A DNA stretch of 64,000 nucleotides from Batillaria attramentaria. Lineage: Eukaryota > Mollusca > Gastropoda > Batillariidae. Location: assembly GCA_018292915.2 (NCBI GenBank), contig JACVVK020000222.1:876501-940500 (forward strand). Direction: 5' to 3'. The position numbers were made by a program, and so were the translations under genes. The notes beneath the pieces were generated by a model. That model was given only the letters and a program-made list of their open reading frames with translations. It had not been told where the DNA came from and did no database searches. Positions 48,322 through 64,000 of this stretch are shown one piece after another (the first letter of the stretch is position 1; every line of letters begins with the position of its first letter).

Positions 48322-49651
48322 GACAGAGAGAGAGAATTAGTTTTTCAAGTGTTTAGTCTTGTCTTCTTCAGACAGTGATCTTGTCCAGAGGCACTTGTAA
48401 AAGATTCTGTCTTTCACCTTTTTTTTTTTTTTTTTTTTTAAACTTGTCCAAGCAACATTACCTGAGAGCCTGTCTTGAAATTTGTTTAAATGGTGGTGGA
48501 ATTTTACTGATACATCTGTATTGTATGTATGGCGATTCACTATGTATAGCATGTTTGCAGAATTTGATACACATACAGGGTTGCACATTTAAGTCGGTCC
48601 CAGGACACTGACCTATAAAAATTTCAAATGTCCTATTTTTCCCACCTCAAGCGGACATTTGTCCTATTATAAGTTTTATTGCCATTAAGTGGCCAGGACA
48701 CTGTGTCCTATGACTTTGCTGTTTCCAGGACACTTTGTCCTATAGAAGCTGTGGAAAATGTGCAACCCTGCACATACCCCTAGATCTGAACCTAAAGAAA
48801 TGTGTAGTCCTTCCCCTCACAACTGTAGGCATTGCATCAAATCAATGAATTCATGGTTTCAGTTATTCATAAGCAAGAACAATTACATCACAATACTTTC
48901 CAGTTAAGACATACTATTTACTGGTAAACACAATATTGATTTGCACACTAAGTGCTTTCTGATATCAAGTGGTCATACTTTTTATTTCCCCCCCCCCAAA
49001 AAAAAAAAAAAAAACCAAACAAAAAAACGTATTACAATTATTGAATTGGTGGGTAATTAAGGAAATTATACGCTGTTTTGATTCCTCTAAATGGTAACAA
49101 TCTGGAAAACATACAAGTACTGGCTGGATAAAGACAGGGGGCAAGTAAAACATGGAGCTTGTAAATCAGTTGAAACTCCTCAATACATCAATGCTATTCA
49201 AGTTCATGAGATCGAGTGTCAAATGAATGACTTTTACGGTGTTGCTGTGCTTCTTCGGACTTTTGACAGCTACAATTTGACCATTACTGCTATCCGATGC
49301 AGATGCTGGCTCGCTGAATGAAGGGGGGGGGAGGGGGAGGAGGGTCTGTGTGGAAAAAACGTAGGGGGGGGGGGGGTGGAGGAAGCGAGACAAACTTCTG
49401 TTTCGAGTCTGCTGTCATACCTGCTCATCATCTCGATCCTGCACATTTGCACTTGCCGCACCCCATGGTCTTGCACCGATATTATTTAGAAACTGTGACT
49501 GTGCAAGTCTGCATAAGGACCAAACGTGTTTGGTTTAGTTTTGCCTAAGACAATTACATACCTTCATTCCCAGCACCTCCCTGTAGAACTTCGCAGTCTC
49601 CGTCCGGTTCCCAACTTTGAAGACAAAATGCAGCGCCCGTCCTGTTGCCAT
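41780..49651 (-). CDS. GLOD4: Glyoxalase domain-containing protein 4 (GLOD4), 10 exons
   Basis: Predicted 294-residue orthologue of GLOD4, a protein with two vicinal-oxygen-chelate (glyoxalase/bleomycin-resistance) domains. It is mitochondrial in mammals and its reaction is still unclear. Exons in transcript order: 49651-49562, 46807-46758, 46485-46365, 45798-45660, 45148-45098, 44926-44847, 44593-44507, 44217-44104, 43033-42947, 41845-41780. All are GT-AG and the total is 885 nt. Key segments are [91 protein letters not shown] and [17 protein letters not shown]. Both VOC domains are complete (about 4-120 and 134-260). The last exon was placed by its [12 protein letters not shown] segment. 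The start lies 199 bp from the divergent MRM3 start. Confidence 0.94.
43248..43818. mobile_element. TTAA-flanked MITE, family C (GLOD4 intron 8)
   Basis: A 571 bp element whose ends are a perfect 19 bp inverted repeat, TTAACTCTCACCAGTTCAC at 43248 and its complement ending at 43818. The inside is A/T-rich with a poly-C run and no meaningful ORF. Confidence 0.82.
48085..48332. repeat. (GA)n and (GACA)n microsatellites, GLOD4 intron 1
   Basis: (GA)n at 48091-48120 and 48245-48290, then (GACA)n at 48286-48320 and further GA to 48333. Confidence 0.95.
48577..48769. mobile_element. hAT-like MITE in GLOD4 intron 1
   Basis: A 193 bp element with inverted termini AGGGTTGCACATTT / AGGGTTGCACATTT and 8 bp flanks ACACATAC and GCACATAC (7 of 8 match). 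The inside contains repeated ggaca..tgtcctat blocks, a small set of internal inverted repeats. Confidence 0.8.
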
Positions 49652-49850
49652 TTTTGCTTGTGTCCTCCGTCTGATCCACTAGGCAAGCGGGATTGAAACC
49701 GAATGACGGCCTGCTGTCTGCTATTTATGTAAGCAACGGCACGCGAAGTGATCCCGTCCCAACGTCTACCTGTAAAAGCAAACGAGATTGGTTTGTCTCA
49801 CTGGTCGATCATCTACAGTGAAATTTCATTGGCCACTGTGTCAACGCAAG
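49652..49850. promoter_or_regulatory. Candidate bidirectional promoter GLOD4/MRM3
   Basis: Only 199 bp separate the two divergent start codons. The interval has two ATTGG motifs (inverted CCAAT boxes, 49787-49791 and 49828-49832) spaced 41 bp apart, and no obvious TATA box next to either gene. CCAAT pairs are common in housekeeping bidirectional promoters. The promoter call rests on position, not on measured transcription. Confidence 0.6.
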
Positions 49851-52800
49851 ATGGCGGCGCCCATCAGAGCATGCTGTTGTAAACATTCGGCGCGTACCTT
49901 GCTGAAGTTTAGTTGTACGCTGACTTTCCCTCAGTCTGTGAGATGGTATTCCAGGGGTTTCAGAAGAAAGCCAATCGCAGTATCCTCACCAGAGACGGAT
50001 TTACAGCGAATCAAAGCAAAAGGGGGTCTTGTTCAGAACCCTCGTCTCAATCCCTATGTGCCGTACGTCCCCGGTGACCCAACGCAGCAAGCCCAACTCA
50101 AAGTTGCGAAGTCTGGAGACGCAAGAAAACTGAAAGACACATCGCAAGCCAGCGCTAATAAACAAGATCAGCTGCAGCGCAGTCGTGTCTCGCAACAAAA
50201 GACGCCGACATTTGCAGATTCAGGACTTCGTTATGAGAAGCTTGAGGAAGGAGACAAGCGGTTTGGGTCAGAAAACTTTTATCAACAATAGTCAGTAATT
50301 ATTTTGTGTAAGATAATCGGTGTATCGAAAACATGGAGCAATGGCAGTGCTGCATGTCTGCCTCCCTCTCCACGGACAATGTATTGTCACAATACGTCAT
50401 GCTGTCTGCTGCTTCTCTACAAAGATAACTGCATGATGCCGGATAGTGATACTGAATTCATCCGCTGTCACTTGATCATGACGGCTATGCTTAGGTCAGC
50501 TGCTTGCACATTCAAAAAGATTTCATGCAACCATTCCTGACAGTCATTCATCTGTCTATGATCTATGTTGCAGACAAGTCCTTATGACGGCACGTTCTCG
50601 CAAGGAGCGGGAAAAGAAAGGAATCATCCTGCTTGAAGGGAGGCGACTCATACTTGATTCTTTGAAAGCTGGCGCTCACCTGAAATACCTGTACTTCTCA
50701 GACTTGTCCCTTGTTGCGGGACTGCCCCAAGAACTGCTGCGGGATGCTGATTTATACAAAGTACAGTACCGTCATCTAAAGATCTGGGCGGACACTCACA
50801 CACCTGCAGGCATTTTGGGTGAGACAAGCTGATGGACCATCATTTTACTGACTTGTGGAGAAATTTTCATTATTTATCCAATCCACAAACTGTGTGTCCC
50901 CATACAAGACCTAAGCTCCAAACCTGAAGTGCTGGTAGAGGTACCGGTACATTTACCTACTTCGGTACAGATCTGTGAAACCTATGGTGTAATACAGTTC
51001 GTACCTGCATCTATACAACATTGATAAAGGTCATCTTCATTAGTTCATTATGCTCTTAGGAAGTCTCTCCCCCCCCCCCCCCCCAAAAAAAAAAGGGGGG
51101 GGGGGCACACTCCTTTATGAAAAAATTATGATTTTGGGGTTTTCAAACCTCAACATGTTTCACTGGGTTTACTAATATATATAGAGTTTTCACAATGAGG
51201 TGCCCCCGATTACGGAAAATACACCACACGAGTTTGTTGATTTCGACCGTAAAACTGCGAGTTTTAACGAGCAGTTTTACGGTCGAAATCAACTAACGAG
51301 TCTGGTGTATTTTACGTAATCGGGGGCACCGAATTGGGAAAATTATTTATACCACGTCCCTACCTGCATTTCAAGTCTTTGATTTGAAAGCTGACATCGG
51401 CAATCCAAATGCTTCACGCGACATCACTGACTGAGGTGCTTTACCTCGCTTTGTCCATAGGCTTTGAGAAGTCAGCTTTTCCGTTTCGAAGCCTCCGTCT
51501 TAGTAGAGAACTGGAACTAGGCTTACGCTTGTCACAAACACGACCGCTTGTTGATAACACGCAGCAAAAGATCAACAATTCCACGTCAAGCGACTGGCAA
51601 AGCTCCTTCGTCCCCATTTCCGTACGAAGTCGAACTACGTCATGTCGTGACGTAAATTATTCTTTAGTCCCTTTTCGCGTCATATTGTGACGCAAATCCT
51701 TTCACCAGAACACACTGCTGGAACACTGCTAGGGGTAATACCTGTTCACTCTTTAAGGCGATGTCACACTGAAAACAAGTTTCCCTGCAACGGTCAAGAC
51801 ATTCCTACCTTACTAGACACCCTTTTCTTGTATGTAGAACTTCAATGCGTATGAAATACTTCTGGATGGGGTTTCTGGGTAAAGTCGATGTCTCTTTTCC
51901 TTAAACATACATGTTGACTGAGCGGATACGGGAAGGTGTCACTTGACACTCCGCACGGCGGCTTTCACTGGTTGAAACACAAAACATGTTTTCGGATTTT
52001 AGGGCAGGCTCTAAAACTGAAAACACGATCGAAACAGTGTTTTGAAAATATTGGTGTGAAGTATGTCACACGACAAAACTCACTGTTTCGCAGCGAAACA
52101 TCTGAAAACAATGTTTTCAAGTGTTTTTGCCCTCTCGTGTGAGATGGCCTTTAGGTACGGCCATAAAATTCACGCGTGGTTGTCATGGGTACAATGTTTA
52201 TACCACATGTGGTGAATTATGGATTTTATACCATGACTTGTAATAGTGGCAGAGTGGTATAAATATATATATATATATATATTAGTAAACCCAGTATATA
52301 TATATATATTCAAGCGTGTTTTACCATAAGTAACAGTACTCACACATTTTCAGATTACAGTGAAATGCTGTCGTTTTCACAGGTGTGTTTGCTAAACCTG
52401 ATGAGGGTGAAGTGTTGCTCCCCCAGCAGGACACCCTCCCCATGACAGTCGTCTGCGACAATGTGCGTGATCCTGGCAACATGGGGACTCTCATCAGAAC
52501 AGCTGCTGCTGCAGGTTGCAGGAAGATTCTCGCTACAAAAGGTGTGCATCAGCTGCATTTAGTTTTTGTTTTTTATTTAGAAGATTTACCCGCGGCCACA
52601 ATCTCAAACTCAAAAAGCCATCTGCTAAGTACAGTATCTGAAGTAACTTCTTTTGGGCAGTGGTCACCCAAAAGAGGGGCAGGTGGTCATAAAGTGTCAG
52701 GAAAAGAGGTCGGGAACTGGTGGTCGTCCAGTGGACACCTAATTAAGAAACAAACCCATGTGTGCTGGGTAAAACCAGTTGTAAACGACAAGTGGTCGCC

Positions 52801-53616
52801 CAAGAGATTCTACTATGCAGCAAATTTTTGCAAGGGTCACAATTATAGATATTTCTTGCAGTGGACTTGAATGAAGTCATTTGCTTTGAGTGGGTAAGTT
52901 GAAATATTTTGCTTTTGCTTTAAAGTGACTCCATGTATGTACTTGTGACAGGTTGTGTGGATGTTTGGGACCCAAAGGTGCTGCGAGGAGCGATGGGAGC
53001 GCACTTCTACACTGCCATCCTCAACAATTTGACATGGAGTCAAGTCGGCAACCACATTCCTGCGCATACAACCATTTGCATTGCTGATGCGAGGAAGGAC
53101 ACAGTCTTGCAACGCTCCTTTGATGTTGACCATCCCGAAGTTCTCAACATGCTGTCTGTTGGTAAAGACACAGAGGCATCTTCTGAGTCAGACTCTGATG
53201 ATGAGGACACAAGCAGCTCAGGTGAAGAAAGTGAAAGTAGAAGAGGCACTTTTTCGCTTGCAAAAGTTTCCTATGAAACAGATGATGCACAAGAACAGGC
53301 AGCGAAGTTGAACAAAGAGAAAAAGCAGCTGTACAGTCGATTGCCATTGTCCGTCGTGGACTACAGTGACTTAGACTGCTCCAAAGCTGACAGTGTGGCG
53401 GTGGTCATCGGAGGAGAGACCGAAGGTGTGAGCGCTCAAGCAAAGAAGTTTGCGTTTGACCGATATGGGCAGTATGTGACTATCCCTATGGTGCAAGCAG
53501 CCGACAGTCTGAACACAGCGACAGCAGCTGCCGTCATTCTGTATGAAATTCGGAGGCAGCTGGTTGCGCGATTACAGAAAGAAGAAAAGAGTAACTGCAA
53601 GTCAGCAGCATCGTGA
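49851..53616 (+). CDS. MRM3: Mitochondrial rRNA 2'-O-methyltransferase 3 (MRM3/RNMTL1), 4 exons
   Basis: Predicted 494-residue SpoU/TrmH-family enzyme. The human orthologue 2'-O-methylates a guanosine of mitochondrial 16S rRNA during mitoribosome large-subunit assembly. Exons: 49851-50266, 50574-50818, 52383-52541, 52952-53616 (1485 nt, phases consistent). The start has context AAGATGGCGG and the N-terminus is Arg/Ser-rich without acidic residues, as expected of a mitochondrial presequence. Exon 2 holds the substrate-binding domain (GIILLEGRRLILDSLKAGA). SpoU motif 1 is DNVRDPGNMGTLIRTAAAAG with Arg258, motif 2 is VVIGGETEGVS (from 423), and motif 3 is IPMVQAADSLNTATAAAVIL (from 450). An acidic Ser/Glu/Asp-rich insertion (ASSESDSDDEDTSSSGEESE) separates motifs 1 and 2. 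Without splicing at 50266 the frame would stop at 50289-50291. Confidence 0.94.
51066..51105. repeat. C-A-G homopolymer hairpin
   Basis: A run of about 18 C, then 10 A, then about 12 G. The C and G runs can pair around an A loop. It is in MRM3 intron 2, about 60 bp before the inverted-repeat element. Confidence 0.9.
51162..52295. mobile_element. Inverted-repeat element in MRM3 intron 2
   Basis: A 1134 bp stretch whose two ends are exact inverted copies of at least 22 bp starting ACTGGGTTTACTAATA, both running into (AT)n. It contains a long hairpin near the left end (51199-51330) and no transposase ORF. It looks like a non-autonomous DNA transposon. The superfamily is undecided because no clear target-site duplication was found. 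Confidence 0.68.
51199..51330. repeat. Long near-perfect hairpin (arms about 60 bp)
   Basis: The left arm 51199-51258 (ggtgcccccgattacg...cgaccgtaaaactgc) pairs with 51271-51330 with only about five mismatches, around a 12 nt loop. Weaker pairing extends further out. It lies within the element at 51162-52295 and in an MRM3 intron, so the pre-mRNA would form a long dsRNA stem. Confidence 0.9.
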
Positions 53617-53759
53617 GTGTGGTGGGACGGATAGTACACCAACACTGATTAGCAGTGGCATTCTTGCTTTTGATGGTGTGTTATTGCTGTCATATGTGAA
53701 TTTGGAAGTGAATAGTACAGTGCTAGTTTGGTTGAGTGACTACAGATAGAAGAAAAGAG

Positions 53760-54234
53760 TACCGTAAAAACCTTAACTTTTCGATCGCCTTTTACACTAA
53801 AAAATCTTGAATTTGAAGGTCTGGTCAAAAACCAAGGAGCAAAACAAAATTAGTGTCAGTCAATGTCCAGCCATCTTCAAGTGTGCCGATGGGGCTAGTA
53901 AACAACGCTGCTTGAAATAGTACCATGTATCTTGCATCAGAGGGCCTTGAAATGCACAAAAATTGTTGTAAACCTTCCCGAATATTTTAATCACCATATT
54001 CTCCTTGTATTTTCAATTGCACATGAGCATTTTCCACCTTCCAAACTCCAAAACAGACCACCACAACAGGTTGCCTAACAGTTTTACTGGTCTGGTTGAA
54101 AACTTAGGGACAGATTTTTGGTGCCTGGTCGAAACATAAGATCTTTTTTTTTTTTTTTTTTTTTTACGTAACTTTCCCAGATTTTGCACTGGTCAAAAAG
54201 TAAGGACGGTCTAAAAGTTAAGCTTATTACGGTA
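53760..54234. mobile_element. Mariner-like MITE (TA-flanked) between MRM3 and EMG1
   Basis: A 475 bp element with TA at both ends. Termini are CCGTAAAAACCTTAACTTTT and, reverse-complemented, CCGTAATAAGCTTAACTTTT, which match at 18 of 20. It contains a poly-T run and no ORF. TA flanks suggest Tc1/mariner mobilisation. Confidence 0.75.
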
Positions 54235-54598
54235 ACTGTAAGTCAGTGGTAACGTGTGTGTTCTGAGGTCTTTGTTGGTGTGTGACCATGAGTGTGACGA
54301 GTAAGTAAACGTAATCAGTTTCAACATTTTAGATTTTTAGTGTCGTCTGTGCATTCATTAGTGATTAACTTCTAAACCTGAGAGAAAAGCCTGTGCAGCA
54401 TGTCCAAGTGTTCGGGCCATCAAGTCAAATTTTCACACTTGCTGGTAATCACCCAGTTGTGGCAAAATTCCTAAACTGAATGTAGGCAGAAGTTTCTTTT
54501 CAAAAAGAAAAAACAAACAGATCATGACATGAATCTTGCACACACACACACACACAATATGAATTGAAACAAAACCATTTTGAGACACAAACAAAACA

Positions 54599-54604
54599 TT
54601 TATT
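54599..54604 (-). terminator. EMG1 poly(A) signal
   Basis: AATAAA on the minus strand, about 25 nt after the EMG1 stop codon (54632-54630), again implying a very short 3' UTR. Confidence 0.6.
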
Positions 54605-54629
54605 TCACACAACTGTTCCAAAAATTACA

Positions 54630-57193
54630 TCATACAATTCCCCATGTCTCTTCTGCCGCTGAACACACTTTCGCGCAGGTGAGAGCTGCCGATAGTGGGT
54701 AATTACTGATGGAGTACTCTTCCTCTGTGTAGTCTGCATCTACCTGAAAAATCATACAAGTTACTTCATGACTGAAAGTGAAAATCAGCTCGGAGATATT
54801 CTGCAGTTCAACTAACACTCTAAAACAGATGCTGACACCCATTTAGATGGAGGATGCTATGCTATTTAAAACTAAACGGTGATCTGAGCATGCTACCGGT
54901 GACACAACTCGCTGTGTGTACACAGAGTCAGAGAGTGGGACTAAACTAAGATTTAAATGCCTGGTCACATCAGATTGGAATCTGGTAGTGGTAATATAAA
55001 GCATTGTAAGTAACCTACATCAGTACATGTCATCAGCATTTTTCCCTATCGTTATGTAAAAACCTCTCCGTAGGCACCCTGAGCACTCATGGTGACTCGG
55101 GGTGTAGCCGTGTGCTAATATCAAGTCATCAACATCATAAATCACAGTAAAGGAAATTACAGGGCGTCAAAAAAGAGGAAAAGTTTTGTTAGTGGATTGG
55201 TGAAGCCAGGACCATGTAGTGCCAAAGGCATCTCTGTCTACTCCCACCACCTTGCATGTTTTTAACCCATCGTACATAAACTTCATTTCTCTGCTCGACG
55301 ACCATACACCTGCCATGTTGTATAAACAACTTCCGCCCTCAGACAGACTGGAGATTGGCATGGTTTGAAAAAAATCTAAACCTTTTTTCCAGTGGAACCC
55401 TCCCCCCACCCCCACCACGGAAATGGATGTCACAACCACAGAAAGCTGCGGAACATTTCAACCCCTGGAAAGTGAAATCAGTTAATTTATTTTACTTGTC
55501 TGTCAGCAGTTTTACCAGTTTGTACTTGTTTTGTTCTTATTTTACTAAATTACTTACACTCCCATGGGCCATTGCTCCGATGACGAACACAATGGGCTCA
55601 TCTTTAGGAATCAGTGTCTTGGGATCAACCACGTCTTTGGCTTTGAAGGACATACACAGTTCTTGCAGCCAGCTGGCAGGTGGTCTGTTACTGGATTCTT
55701 GATAACCTGTAGAGAAAAAGTTTCTGCTGATTGTCAGATTGAAGGTTTTCTCAAACAGATCGCACAGTTACATTTATTTATTTTGTTTCAGGATGCATTT
55801 TCAAAGATTCAGCAAGATTCAGGTTTGCGTGGCTGATCATTAGTTCACTGATGAAGTCTTTTACAATACATACATCACTACGACACTAGGTTTTACTCTA
55901 CATTAACAGACCTGATCATGCCTTGATGTTTTTGTTGTTGATGGCTTTTTTTTTTTTATCAAGTGTCAATCAGTGAGTATGACAGGCAGACACAGATCTA
56001 CCCTGTCCCTGGAGTATATCTAGTGACTACTACTTATTTTCTTGTAAAATAGTCCTCAGGTGTTTGAAATGTGCCTTCAAAAAGCACCTTTACCCACAGC
56101 AACCATTTTAAACTCACTGGAAAACAAACAACAAAACAAAACCAAATGACTTACCTTAAGCAGCTTCTGTGGTCCATCTGCAGCGTGTATGGAGAATTTG
56201 TGTAGCAGCTGAACTGCAATGAGGAAAAACATACAGGCTGTTTACAACCATCCCCCAAAAACACTACAGAACACAGAGAACATTACAGGCACTAAATCAG
56301 CTGCACAGTTGTATACATGATGCAAGGGAAAAAAAAAGAGGGTGGCAGTCGCCTGACATCTCTGTCCTTTTTCATGTTTTGTAATTACCTATCTTTTAAA
56401 TATTGTTACACCTTATGTTAAACCTGACCTCCCTGCTTCCTCTTTGCATTATACAGATCTATATTCTTCAGTACATTTATGGCTGTGCCATATGACATTT
56501 TGCTGCTTTTCATAGGAATCATTCCAGTATACTTTACCCATAAGTCCACAGAAACGCTCAAATGTGCGAGGGATGCGTGTCTGTGGGTTGATTTCAATCA
56601 GCACATTCTTCTCTGTCTTTACGTAAACCTGCAGTAGTCCGGCTCTGTTGAGAGGGCTGTCCATCAGCATCAACAAGCACTGATGTGTGATGTCCGGCCG
56701 ATACTGCGTCACATCACGGCGAACTTTCTTGCCCAGATGCTTGTGTTTGTCACAGTTCAGCAGTTCAAACTGTTTGCCAACCTGAGATTTAAAAAAAAAG
56801 AAAAAAAAAAAGAGAGCCGGTACACGCTAAAATTATATAGTAAAAAAGAGCAAGAGACTGGTAAAGCAAACACCATACCACTTCAGAAAGGTCGACAAAA
56901 GACCCCAAAAAAGAGGTCTAATGAAATAGTTTACAAAAGTTAGGTTACCTGAAATTCCTTTTCGGCGTACACAAACATTAGCTCTGACAATTTGTCAAAC
57001 TTTCTGTCAATATCGTTATAAAGGTCTCTCCAGTCATCAAAATTAGCAAAAAAGTCAATGTTTTCCATTCTATTTTACTCACCTTAACAGTCTCGAGACT
57101 GGCGTTCTCAAGAATGACAATGAGACGCTTCTGACTGCTAGTTTTGTCGATGTGTTTGATAATCTTTTCCGCGTGGGAACTGGAGGTGGCCAT
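54630..57193 (-). CDS. EMG1: EMG1/NEP1 18S rRNA pseudouridine N1-methyltransferase, 5 exons, apparent frameshift
   Basis: Orthologue of EMG1 (NEP1), a SPOUT enzyme that N1-methylates a hypermodified pseudouridine of 18S rRNA and is needed for 40S assembly. Exons in transcript order: 57193-57083, 56781-56538, 56213-56155, 55706-55558, 54743-54630. Recognised segments are [80 protein letters not shown] and [12 protein letters not shown] near the C-terminus. Exon 4 is 149 nt although both neighbouring phases demand a multiple of three. Its start ([13 protein letters not shown]) and its end ([20 protein letters not shown]) are in different frames, so one base is missing near 55658-55664. As read, translation would stop at an in-frame TGA near 55613. 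The protein would be about 225 residues if the frame were continuous. Either a sequence error or a real lesion would explain this. Confidence 0.9.
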
Positions 57194-57752
57194 CTTGTCA
57201 CTCTCTGTGGACTGCACTCTGGAGTCTACTGTCTTGTTCGGGAGAGTGGTCTACCTTCCGGGGCAGTTAAAAGTTAATCGCATGATACACAAAACAAAAT
57301 GTTACATTATTCGTACGATTATCCTGAAAAGATGTTTATTTTTCTACACACATTGTCTTAAAAGCTACTGCCTATTTTGACTGGTAAACTCTGGGTTTAA
57401 TTGTTTACTTTCTCCGAAATGTTTCTCTTTATTTCATCCGGAAAAGGTGAGTTTTTTATATTTTTACGCATGCGCATTAGGTTGTTTACCCGCGCAACCA
57501 TTTGTGTCGGCTGCTTCTTCCTCGTTCATGTGTTTCATTACAACTGAATCCCATTTAAACAGTCAGTGTGCTGTGTGTTTTCCTGACTGGTACATTTAGG
57601 AGAAGCGCAATCTAACTGCCTTCAACACTGCCACGCGATATGGCGTGGGGCATGGGCGAAGAAACGTGCTCATGCCGGGTTTAGCGGCAGGACAAGATAT
57701 TTGGTTACTTTCCTTTTGTTTATGTAAAAGTGATACATACATACCACTGACC
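57194..57752. promoter_or_regulatory. Intergenic region between divergent EMG1 and the unrecognised gene
   Basis: 559 bp separate the two predicted start codons. Nothing repeat-like is seen, which is unusual in this window and agrees with a shared promoter. No specific box could be supported. Confidence 0.4.

Positions 57753-64000
<6,248 letters not shown>

Noticed and set aside
50267..50291. MRM3 exon 1 ending at the in-frame TAG (a short intronless gene)
   Set aside because: A donor at 50267 (GG|GTCAGA) joins in phase to exon 2 and restores the family's DKRFG...SRK alignment. The TAG is intronic.

Overview
The window is nuclear DNA from an intron-rich, repeat-rich animal. The gene models carry GT-AG introns, vertebrate-type orthologues and AATAAA poly(A) signals. 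The retroelements (RTE-like, CR1/L2-like, I-type RNase H), tRNA-derived SINEs and MITEs, and the many microsatellites and poly-C/poly-A tracts, suggest an invertebrate, probably a mollusc such as a gastropod. That placement is inference, because no lineage-diagnostic gene is present. No bacterial, phage or CRISPR content is seen.

Layout. Positions 1-13,050 contain no convincing host gene. They hold an inverted-repeat patch, an ~80 bp satellite (480-1460), a ~185 bp tandem array (3260-4040), a duplicated segment with an 18 bp minisatellite (4430-6390), a CTGC-rich tract (9930-10545), a 26 bp minisatellite with higher-order structure (10820-11350) and the 3' half of a non-LTR element with RNase H (11840-13045). 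A near-complete RTE-like retrotransposon lies at about 16.0-19.2 kb.

Six host genes follow. (1) PES1 (Pescadillo), minus strand, 20,560-31,170, 17 exons. (2) MRPS23, plus, 35,423-38,938, 5 exons. (3) GLOD4, minus, 41,780-49,651, 10 exons. (4) MRM3, plus, 49,851-53,616, 4 exons, head-to-head with GLOD4. (5) EMG1, minus, 54,630-57,193, 5 exons, with an apparent one-base frameshift in exon 4. (6) An unrecognised 12+-exon gene, plus, from 57,753 and running off the window, head-to-head with EMG1. Splice phases were checked exon by exon and are consistent except in EMG1 exon 4.

Functional theme. PES1 (60S maturation), EMG1 (18S modification and 40S maturation), MRPS23 (mitoribosomal small subunit) and MRM3 (mitochondrial 16S rRNA methylation) all serve ribosomes. 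Four of six genes in about 37 kb therefore share a theme, and two gene pairs could share promoters.

The most striking observation is in PES1. The last 55 bp of exon 8 plus its 5' splice site are tandemly repeated 16 more times at a 59 bp period inside intron 8. This forms a ladder of 17 near-identical splice donors, of which only the first preserves the reading frame. Other highlights are a three-deep nested transposon stack in MRPS23 intron 2, each layer with its own target-site duplication, several TTAA-flanked MITEs, and a long hairpin inside a larger inverted-repeat element in MRM3 intron 2.
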